Origin: Phoronis australis
Lineage: Eukaryota; Phoronida; Phoronidae
Assembly (NCBI GenBank): GCA_002633005.1
Contig: NMRA01000219.1
Span: 230,793 to 294,792, forward strand
Direction: 5' to 3'
Length of the DNA stretch: 64,000 nucleotides
The position numbers and the translations under genes were made by a program. Below are positions 55,795 to 64,000 of the stretch, piece by piece (the first letter of the stretch is position 1; every line of letters starts with the position of its first letter). Below the pieces are notes generated by a model. That model made no database searches. It was not told where the DNA came from and was given only the letters and a program-made list of their open reading frames with translations.

Positions 55795-56080
55795 ATAAAA
55801 AAGTTCATGTTCAATTAAACGTTTCGTCTTTTCATTAGACATCATCAGGATCACATTTACAATAATTTAGGACAACAAGTGCCAACATACAGCTCGGGTA
55901 ACATCCATAGAGTGAAGTGAGAGATACATAGAATATAGTCAGTTGCTGGTCATCACCATAGTTGCAGGGCCACTTGAGCTCCGCATTTTCAGAGAATCAG
56001 TGGCATGCTGGTTCTGAATGGCCAATGACTCTTTAATGTACAGTAACTCATCAGGTTTTCTGCAGATAATATTAACCAAG
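55795..56080 (-). mobile_element. Penelope-like element 3' fragment
   Basis: On the minus strand the frame near 56070-55960 reads CRKPDELLYIKESLAIQNQ, the typical C-terminal end of a Penelope-like polyprotein. It is followed by CTGATGATGTCTAATGAAAA and GACGAAACGTTTAATTGAAC, the family's 3' tail (55800-55857). Only this end is left. It lies inside the segment present in just one of the two repeated blocks. Confidence 0.7.
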
Positions 56081-56199
56081 CCAACCTACTTTCTTAAAAA
56101 CGAAGTTTTTACTTAAAAAGGTGATAACGTAATAATAGTATCGGTACATAAATATAAAACATAATTTTATACTGCCTGACATTTCTTCTTTCAGAAAAT

Positions 56200-57215
56200 A
56201 TTTACGTTAATCCCATACGCGTTGAATCTGTCGAGGGAAATACGGCCATGCAATAAAGTTTTCCGTATTCACTTCCCGCACTACTTCAACAGTGACCTCT
56301 GACATGGAAGTTGAAGTTACAAGAGAAAACTTGCAACCTAACGCGAAAGTACATACATAGAAAAAAGGTGCAGAGAGTGGCGTACATAAAGTAATATCCC
56401 ACGAGACATTATTCCGCGTATCGACGGAGACCGAAGTACGCCAATCGAGGTACGTTTTGTATTTATCCCATGCGCTTCGAATTCCTAAGTTTCTTACATT
56501 TTTCGGCAGATTTTTCAAATACTTGTAAGTTTTCTCTTCTAAAGGAAACAGTTTTAAAAGTAACGATTTATTTCTTGAAAAGAGGTAACAAAGATGAAAA
56601 CAATGGCAACTGTGCAGTGAACTCATAACATCTCCTGGAACTAGTTAAAAACAACATTTGATATTTTAGTTTCCTAGGAATCAGCGCCTGAGTTGCAGAC
56701 GATATAGCATTCAGCAATTGAGAACTGAGACATAAGTGTCTTATAATTAACAGTTTTGTGCCAGATTTTACGTTTAGCACCTGGTTGCATGGCGAGTGCT
56801 AGTTACACTGCTGCAATTGTATAACTGTAAACTTTATTCGGAAAGTTTGAGTATCGAACCGGCTGAAGACGTCGAGTCGACATATGACCTACCTTTTCAA
56901 CTTCAACTTCCATGTCAGAGGTCACTTTTGAAGTAGTGCAGGAGGTGAATACGGAAAACTTTATTACATGGCCGTATTTCCCTCGACAGATTCAACGCGT
57001 ATGGGATAAATATAGGATGTGATCCGCCATGTGAACAGTCTGGGTGAAGTATTTTCAAAATCTGCCGAAAAAAATGTAAGAAACTTAGGAATTCGAAGCG
57101 CATGGGATAAATACAAAACGTACCTCGATTGACGTACAAGAAGTAATAACCCACTCGACCTTATTCCGCGGAATAATGTCTCGTGGGATATTACGTCATG
57201 TACGCCACTCTCGGC
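56200..57215. repeat. Long imperfect inverted repeat with ATTATTCCGCGTATCGAC modules
   Basis: Arm one (56200-56525) and arm two (56896-57215) share inverted modules: TTAATCCCATACGCGTTGAA...GACATGGAAGTTGAAG against 56900-57010, and GAGGTACGTTTTGTATTTAT...TTACATTTTTCGGCAGATTT against 57055-57128. A third module, ATATCCCACGAGACATTATT followed by CCGCGTATCGAC, recurs at 56396, 57165, 59185 and 62413. Confidence 0.7.
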
Positions 57216-57279
57216 ACGTTTTGTGTATTTACTAGTTGACAAAGCCTAGTTTTTTGATAGAATTGAGGTCAAATGATAA

Positions 57280-57890
57280 ATGAATGATGGTCTACACACT
57301 CACACGCATATGATAGAACGTATGTTCATATTAATTCCGAAAAACTATGGTTTCACAATTAGGAATGGTTCTAAAAGACAGTTTAAGTCTTTCAGGGCCT
57401 TATATCGTATGGATTGTGGGATCGTCGATCATCAAACGGGCGTTTGTTCATTCCAGGACAGGCCCAGGGGGCACGAACTTGGGTTTACAGTCAGTGGGGA
57501 TACAGAGCATCTTTTGGCAAGGCTTCGGCGGACCCCATTGGACCCAGCTCATCCCCAAACTGTGGACAATAAGCCGCCTCGAAGACCAGCCGTCGTGCAT
57601 CATCCTGCACTGCGCTGGCAATGACATTGGTCAAACCAAATTACGTACATGAGCTACGCACCACCCTCAAGGCAGATAGGTCTATTTCCCGGCAGAATTC
57701 ACAACAAATGTCCACGCAGCACAATTGTTTGGCCCACAATACTACCACGGTTACCATGGAAAAGAGATATCAAGGAAGTCATGAACACACCCAGGGCCAG
57801 AATCAACTCCATGGCGGCTAAAGCTGCTCTCATTCATTCTGGGTGCTATATCAGACACCCTGATCTTACGACGGATATCAGGGCCCGGTC
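57280..57890 (+). pseudogene. SGNH-hydrolase-like ORF of a mobile element, broken (copy 1)
   Basis: One frame reads VWIVGSSIIKRAF (block I serine motif), LGLQSVGIQSIFWQGFGG and IILHCAGNDIG (block III GND motif), then meets a stop after QTKLRT. The remaining part (STIVWPTILPRLPWKRD, NSMAAKAALIHSGCYIRHP) continues in another frame. It is then cut by the TIR element at 57883. SGNH ORFs of this type accompany some tyrosine-recombinase (DIRS/Ngaro-like) retroelements, so a transposon origin is likely. Confidence 0.65.
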
Positions 57891-58283
57891 TCCAATCTTT
57901 TTACTCGAAATGGAACTCGAAATTAGGTTTGGAATTTTCTACTCCACATTTGGGCGAACTCAAGATAAGTATCTATTATTCTATGCTCGAGTACACAATA
58001 ACTTACGTAGATAATTTATTGCCCCTAGTTCACAGTTTGTAAACCCAATATTAAAGCAATAAGTTTGAGTTTGAACTCGAAATTTCGAGTTTTTACTCGA
58101 GTTTGTATCACGAATATAAGGGTCTTCAAGGGCAAACTTGAACTAGAAACTCCTATGCATAAACTATAATGTATTCGAGCACAGTCTGATAACCAATTAT
58201 CTTAAGGTCGCACAAAAGGAGCAGAGAAATTGCCAAAAATAGTTTCGAGTTCGTTTCGAGTACAAAGATTGGAGACCGGGCCC
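57883..58283. mobile_element. 401-bp TIR element interrupting SGNH copy 1
   Basis: Starts GGGCCCGGTCTCCAATCTTT and ends with its exact inverse just before the N at 58284. Inside both ends are repeated ACTCGAAA(N)GAACTCGAAA motifs. The corresponding site in the second copy (59906) lacks it. Non-coding. Confidence 0.85.
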
Positions 58284-58284
58284 N

Positions 58285-59906
58285 AAGTGGGGGGTGAAAG
58301 CATAACTTGTATGCAAAAGTAATTGCTATTTTCTGTCCAAACCTATACAGGAAATACAAACAAAACACCAGAATTTAATACAAAGGTACTTTTATTGTAA
58401 ATGCTTTCAATATAAGTGGGAATATGTCCGTTTTTTTGAAATATTTGTTATTACTTTTGAGAATTTTGGAATTCTGGTAAAATTAATCGTCAAAATGAGT
58501 AATTACTAGTAAAGGGCAGTGAAAAAAACATTCTAGTTACAAATTGATTCGTAAGGCATCAAATGCCCTGCTCAGTCAAGCAAATCTTAACGTAACGATA
58601 TATTTCTTGAAAAGAGGTAAGATGAAAACAATGGCAACTGTGCAGTGAACTTATAATATCTCCTGGAACTAGTTAAAAAACAACATTTGATATTTTAGTT
58701 TCCTAGGAATCAGCGCCTGGGTTGCAGACGATATAGTATTCAGCAATTGAAAACTGAGACATAAGTGTCTTATAATTAACAGTTTTGCGCCAGATTTTAC
58801 GTTTAGGACCTGGTTGCATGGCGAGTCCTAGTTACACTGCTGCAATTGTATTACTGTAAACTATATTCGGAAAGTTTGAGTATCGAACCGGCTGAAGACG
58901 TCGAGTCGACATATGACCTACCTTTTCAACTTCCATGTCAGAGGTCACTTTTGAAGTAGTGCGGGAGATGAATACCGAAAACTTTATTACATGGCTGTAT
59001 TTCCCTCGACAGATTCAACGCCTATGGGATAAATATAGGATGTGATCCGCCATGTGAACAGTCTGGGTGAAGTATTTTTTAAAATCTGCCAAAAAATGTA
59101 AGAAACTTAGGAATTCGAAGCGCATTGGATAAATACAAAACGTAACTCGATTGGCGTACAAGAAGTAATATCCCACTCGACCTTATTCCGCGTATCGACC
59201 CGATACGCGGAATAATGTCTCGTGGGATATTACTTCATGTACGCCACTCTCGGCACGTTTTGTGTATTTACTAGTTGACAAAGCCTAGTTTTTTTCGATA
59301 GAATTGAGGTCAAATGATAAATGAATGATGGTCTACACACTCACACGCATATGATAGAACGTATGTTCATATTAATTTCGAAAAACTATGGTTTCACAAT
59401 TAGGAATGGTTCTAAAAGACAGTTTAAAAGGGCCTTATACCGTATGGATTGTGGGGTCGTCGATCATCAAACGGGCGTTCGTTCATTCCAGGACAAGCCC
59501 AGGGAGCACGAACTTGGGTTTACAGTCAGTGGGGATACAGAGCATCTTTTGGCAAGGCTTCGGCGGACCCCATTGGACCCAGCTCATCCCCAAACTGTGG
59601 AACAAGCCGCCTCGAAGACCAGCCGTCGTGCATCATCCTGCACTGTGCTGGCAATGACATTGGTCAAACCAAATTACGTACATGAGCTACGCACCACCCT
59701 CAAGGCAGATAAGTCTATTTCCAGAATTCACAACACATGTCCACGCAGCACAATTGTTTGGCCCACAATACTACCACGGTTACCATGGAAAAGAGATATC
59801 ATGGAAGTCATGAACACACCCAGGGCCAGAATCAACTCCATGGCGGCTAAAGCTGCTCTCATTCATTCTGGGTGCTATATCAGACACCCTTACCTTACGA
59901 CGGATA
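58285..59906. repeat. Large repeated block, short copy
   Basis: Second version of the block described at 54907-57890, lacking the 1.35-kb insert (join near 58590). It contains the palindrome TTATTCCGCGTATCGACCCG and its inverse at 59184-59218. Confidence 0.85.
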
Positions 59907-60052
59907 TCAGGTTGTTGTTCCATCCTGATGGAGTCCGCTTGTCTCCGCTAGGAAACGATATTTTTCTCAATGCCATTAAGGGTGTCTTAGAGCAATTCCC
60001 ACTACTGGCAGACCTCGGTTGTATGGTCAATACCTCTGTCAGTTATGCTTAG
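59321..60052 (+). pseudogene. SGNH-hydrolase-like ORF of a mobile element, frameshifted (copy 2)
   Basis: A 243-codon frame is open, but the hydrolase signature is split over three frames: block I VWIVGSSIIKRAF in one, IILHCAGNDIGQTK in a second (a 2-bp deletion near 59600 relative to copy 1), and STIVWPTILPRLPWKRD to HPDGVRLSPLGNDIFLNAIK in the long frame. In the last block the expected His of the DGxHLS motif is Arg, so the catalytic Asp-His pair is broken. The first half of the 243-codon frame is therefore off-frame. A dead transposon gene. Confidence 0.7.
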
Positions 60053-60089
60053 ATAAGAGCCTTTTAGATGGTAGCTTTGTTTGGGTGTA

Positions 60090-60126
60090 TCATCATGTTA
60101 TATTATATTATATTATATTATGTTGT
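60090..60126 (+). repeat. ATATT microsatellite
   Basis: Short run of about five TATAT/TATTA pentamers, with no other signal. Confidence 0.8.
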
Positions 60127-60389
60127 ATTGTTCAAAAGCCCGACTACTTTTTCCCACATCCCCTGCCACTCCTATTCGTCCCTTGCGTACCAGGGTCACG
60201 GCTTTCCACGCGGGTTGTGGTGATGGACAGGATTGTTCATCCATGAACAACCCTGCCCGTCTGGCACAAACTGAGCCACAACACCATGTTCCTTACAATA
60301 TCTCTTTTTATCACTCCGGCTGATCTGCTCACTCAGCTTGTCCGGAACCTGCTTTTTCAGGTTTGTTATAGCCCAGTTGGCTGTTTTGT

Positions 60390-60570
60390 ACCCACTTGGT
60401 ACTTTATAAGATATTTGCCCATTTGACCGTTTGTATACATTTTGTATTTATTGTTGTATTTGCCGTTTTGCTCGACCCACTTGGTACGCAATCAGCGAAT
60501 ACCCATTTGGTACTATACTAACTTGTGCCAATTGGTATCCTTTACCCAACTACACATTGGGTATTGGGTA
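60390..60570 (+). repeat. Imperfect CCCACTTGGTAC repeats
   Basis: At least four degenerate copies of CCCANTTGGTAC, at about 60390, 60478, 60510 and 60528. No coding potential. Confidence 0.45.
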
Positions 60571-61224
60571 AATGTGTGTTTTATATCTCGTAATTAAGGT
60601 ACCAATCTGGTACCTTCTGTGAAATAATTATTTGTAGAGCTGTGGCCGCTGATCAAACGTGTTGCCTGGCTTCAAAACGCGATGGCCTCACCCAAAAAGC
60701 TAGTGGGTTGGACTCAAACAAAAGCTAGTTGGTTGGATTCAAAACTCGATGGCCGGAGCTATAACGGTGATCAACTACGACGCCCAGACTTCCTCAGAGA
60801 CTTGCTTTAAGTATCTCGAAGGATTCAAGTGGCATCTACAACTGATTTCATAAAGGTGGCTTAAAGTTAAACCTGGTTTTAATTGGGCTTAAACCAGGTT
60901 TAAAGATAATCTGCATTTCGTAAAGATGATTTAACTTTTAGACCAATGGTCTAGTAAATCTGGTTTAATTTCAATTTAGACCTGGTCTAAGTCAATTTTC
61001 ATTTCATCAACGAGGTCTATATTCCCTAGACCTGTATATTATCGTAAACCAGGTTTAACTTTAGACTTGGTCAGACCAAGGTTTAGTATCGTTAAATATG
61101 TCAGAGTTGCATGATATGGTTGCAACTGAATGATGCCGCGGTGGGCATTTACGACGCAGTTTTAGAGCGAAAATGGACTATTTGCAATATTCAGTTTTAC
61201 CACGACACAAGATCAAACGTAGCA

Positions 61225-61375
61225 GGAGCGGATCCACGATTTTTAAGGGGGGGGTCGGTCAAGGATTTTTTAAAAGGGGGGACCAAGTCAACAATTTGAA
61301 AGTTATAGATTTGATATCGCTAAAATCAAGGGGAAAAGGGGGTCCGGACCCCTTGACCCCTTGGATCCGCCTATG
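61225..61375. mobile_element. Short TIR element, GGCGGATCCA family
   Basis: 151 bp, starting GGAGCGGATCCACGATTTTT and ending TTGACCCCTTGGATCCGCCT, its inverse, with G runs on one side and C runs on the other. Non-coding. Confidence 0.75.
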
Positions 61376-61833
61376 CGTATCCCAGTACGTGCTGAAGAGT
61401 GTCCTTCAGATTCTTCAGAATACGAATGGTCGAGCAGGGCATCATCGTCATAAGCACTACGGGTTTGACTGAAGACAGCATCTTCTGATTCTTCTGACAG
61501 AGTTTCGCCCCCACTGGTCCCCAATTTAATGTTGCCGGAAAGGGGTCTTTCCCGCCCTTTGGCCTCAAAAATGAACACTAAAATGACACATTTGGGCATT
61601 TATCATGTTGCGGCTAATTGTGAGCACGTACTTTAATGTGCGCACGTGGGTTGAGCACATTTTTCTCATGAGAAAAGCTTTTAGACATTTTTCGCAAATG
61701 TCTGCACTGGTTCTACTGATTCCATTGTATAACCACATGATCAAAGTTTCATTGAAGCACTTCAATTGTTTCTTTGTTGGGTTAATCCAGACCGACACAG
61801 TAGTGTGGCTTGGATACTTTAAACCTGGCGTGT

Positions 61834-61974
61834 GTTCAGTAACGCTAGGACCTACGCGGCTAGGACCTAGCTAAAATCTAGCCAAAGTCACGTGTCCTCA
61901 TTTAAAATACACGGCAATATCTCACGTAATCTCACGAAGTCTTGCTTTTTAGCGAGATCCAAGCGTTACTGAAC
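61834..61974. mobile_element. Short TIR element, GTTCAGTAACGC family (copy 3)
   Basis: 141 bp, starting GTTCAGTAACGCTAGGACC and ending AGCGAGATCCAAGCGTTACT then GAAC, same orientation as 15455-15577. It is inserted in the AAACCTGGTTT-rich element. Confidence 0.85.
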
Positions 61975-62499
61975 GGCAGGCTGGTTTTACTATACCGGCT
62001 CCTTGGTCTAACAAAACCAGGCTTTCAGACTTTTAAACCACGTTGATGAAATGCAGGTTAGGTCTAAATTTAGACCAGGTTTAGGAGGACCAGGTTTAAG
62101 TCTTAAACCTGGTTTGTTAAAGCACCTTCATGAAATTGGCTGCTAGTGTTTATTTTTCGTAACCGTTGGTTTAATTTGTTTTGTTCGAAATCGGCGATTT
62201 GTTCGGCAATTGTGTTTTAAGCACCAGCTAACCCGTTTTAGGTCCGACTAGCCATTTTTGGGTGCGGCCATCTGGTTTTGAGGTACCGGCCAACCTGGTT
62301 TGAGGTTCCACCACCAAGTTAGGACACCGGCCACTGGGTTTTGTAATCCAACCAGCTGGATTTGAAGTCCTGCCAAGTGGTTTTGAAGTCCGACCAATTG
62401 TTGATTCTCCCCCCTTGATTATTCCGCGCATCGACCGAGATCGAAGGAATTGGTCTATACGCGGAATAACGTCTCGTGGGATATTTTTCATCCTCGTAT

Positions 62500-63546
62500 C
62501 GACCGAAACCTCCGACCTTACGACCCTAGGACTGGTCGCGAGAGTTTGCAACCGAGTTTTGAACGAGTGTTGTACATATCAAATCAAGCCTAATTTTATC
62601 GCTTCGTTTTCGTTTTCGTTTTGTCATTATTGCTCATCAAGCGAGACCCTTGAAGTAGGTTAAGTACAATCAGCGATTTCTCAGTGAAATTAGTCATCAA
62701 ACCCAACAATTACACTGGTATTTTTTTATAAGCACCGATCTGTGGCCCTGGCTGGATGCTAGGAATAGTTTGGCTTCTGATATCTATTCAACTCCAGTTG
62801 TATAGTTACTTTCGACAACCTATTAAACTGCATGCCTCGATTTTTTTTCAAAAAGACATTTTTGGGTGTTGAATTCGTGTTACATTAATTTATGGAAAGA
62901 AGTAAATTTAGTTTGTCAGTGTTTGCTCTGCAGTTATAGACCTAAATGAAAAGTTTAGGCCCAAAAAACAGGTGTATTTACAAACCTTTCAAAAGTTACT
63001 AATAATTGGGTACCTGAATATGTGTGTGCGTGTGTATTGTTACTGTTTTCAATTGTTTCTATAATAACTCATTTGAGCAATGTTTACCTGTTGCCAAAAT
63101 GCCGTTTTTGTGTAAGTTCAATTTCGAGCAGTAGGCCTATTGTTGTCTAGGGCTGCAACCGTTTTGAACCTATAATTGAATCGGAATTCTTTGGTCACGA
63201 TTCGATTACCGATTTGCGGATCATGACAGTTCGATTATTTGCTTATGATATGAGAGTAATTCAAAATCCCCCCACCCCCGTGGCTGCCGCAAAAAAAACA
63301 AAACAGCAAGAGCGTAGGGAAATGTTGAGTTTATTAATTAACCCCGATAATTAAAATTATACGGATGAAACAAGATTTAAATGTGTGCAGTTTTAGTGTT
63401 GGGGGGGGGCTCAGATACAATTTCAAGTGTCAAATTTGGAACACGGCGCATTCGTAACGGAACTATGGCTAAGTATAGGCTCTCCCGCGATATCCCAGGC
63501 GACCGGCAGTGGCGCTTCACACTACGACTCCGTTTCCGTCGTCTGA
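62500..63546. other. Intergenic, no recognisable gene
   Basis: Short ORFs only; a C-rich patch at 63270-63282 and an oligo-G run at 63402-63410. Nothing supports a gene. Confidence 0.55.
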
Positions 63547-63903
63547 TCCACTGTGCAGTGAAGAAAGTTTACTTCATTTTTTAAAGAAAATGGAATCTGA
63601 GTGACGATGAAAAAACAGAAGCTGCTGGTAAGATGTGAATTTCAATCGAAGTCTTAGTGAATCACTCAGAAAATCATAATCCTCTCTTTGTCAAACCTTA
63701 ACTTAAGACGATTTCCAAAGCAATCCCGTCATTATTGCCAACACGAAAAACGAATTTGGTCTTGTGAGCATTTGAAGACTATTTTAAATACAACAAATTT
63801 GTTGAGAACCGATTGCACAAAATATAAAACGTGTAATAAGCATTACAAAAAGAAGTACGTTTCGCGCGCAAACGCTGTGGACTATAAACAAGTTGGTCTC
63901 TTA
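63547..63903 (+). repeat. 360-bp dispersed repeat with Cys/His-rich reading frame (copy 2)
   Basis: Inverted relative to 25547-25906. Contains ATGGAATCTGAGTGA-like start sequence, a GCTGCTGGTAAGATG donor-like site and a frame with SRHYCQHEKRIWSCEHLKTI and TKYKTCNKHYKKK. A 3-bp deletion removes the first Cys of the C-x2-C pair seen in copy 1. Confidence 0.55.
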
Positions 63904-64000
63904 TTAACAGCTTAGGAATTAAATTTTGGTGGTGTAGTGGTAAAGCACGCGCGCTCTATCCGCCAGGTGGTGAGCACGGGTCTGTGGTACTTGCATTTTT

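Larger units (their letters stand above)
54907..57890. repeat. Large block repeated after the 58284 gap, long copy
   Basis: 54907-55208 matches 58290-58589; 56559-57890 matches 58591-59906. The long copy has an extra 1.35 kb (55209-56558) absent from the other. Both copies contain the same decayed SGNH ORF. The second copy starts exactly at the N at 58284, so these are probably two haplotypes differing by an insertion. Confidence 0.85.
60640..62403. mobile_element. Nested foldback element with GGTTGGACTCAAAA arms
   Basis: Left arm 60640-60770 and right arm 62225-62403 are inverted minisatellites with a unit of about 22-30 bp (left GGTTGGATTCAAAACTCGAT; right, inverted, CCTCAAAACCAGATGGCCGC). 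Inside, 60837-62146 has its own inverted ends (TTTCATAAAGGTGGCTTAAA against TTTCATGAAGGTGCTTTAAC) and many AAACCTGGTTT/AAACCAGGTTT palindromic units. Two short TIR elements are inserted within (61225-61375 and 61834-61974). Confidence 0.75.

Noticed and set aside
57280-57821. Several overlapping 66-121 codon ORFs as independent genes
   Set aside because: They are frames of one decayed SGNH-hydrolase transposon ORF.
63930-64000. tRNA-like A box (TGGTGTAGTGG) at the right edge
   Set aside because: No credible B box or cloverleaf follows before the window ends.

Overview
The window is animal nuclear DNA. Two conserved genes with many introns and GT-AG splice sites are recognisable: PRPF8 (spliceosome core) on the minus strand and SAMHD1 (dNTP triphosphohydrolase with a SAM domain) on the plus strand. 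The rest is intron and intergenic sequence dense in short terminal-inverted-repeat elements, foldback elements, Penelope-like and LINE fragments. This looks like a repeat-rich marine invertebrate, possibly a non-vertebrate deuterostome, but the species cannot be fixed from sequence alone. Six single Ns (415, 8947, 11350, 19776, 44796, 58284) behave as assembly gaps.

Layout. 1-6798 (minus): N-terminal part of PRPF8, ten coding exons, running off the left edge, with a probable 5' UTR intron (6810-8942) and a promoter near 9000-9045 holding a perfect CRE. 9-14 kb: no recognisable gene, one short TIR element. 14177-14749 (minus): intronless ORF for a secreted NTR/TIMP-like protein. 15-27.4 kb: transposon-rich, with short TIR elements, Penelope-like GIY-YIG and 3'-tail fragments, a 1.48-kb block repeated in tandem across a gap, and a LINE reverse transcriptase fragment. 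27794-51843 (plus): complete SAMHD1, 15 coding exons per transcript, predicted 640 residues. 52-64 kb: no cellular gene; a block repeated across the gap at 58284, two decayed SGNH-hydrolase ORFs, long inverted repeats and a nested palindromic element.

The most interesting observation is a pair of homologous 92-nt exons in SAMHD1 (43838-43929 and 45021-45112). They have identical phases, so exactly one can be used. They encode the segment aligned to human residues 355-385, which carries substrate-pocket and allosteric-site residues. Other notable structures are a 528-bp foldback built from eight near-identical 14-bp palindromes about 51 bp apart (46853-47380), a 41-bp tandem array that copies the exon 14 splice donor (50006-50250), and very small TIR elements with 9-10 bp target duplications, one lying about 350 bp upstream of the SAMHD1 start codon.

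PRPF8 and SAMHD1 are neighbours but not functionally coupled as far as the sequence shows.
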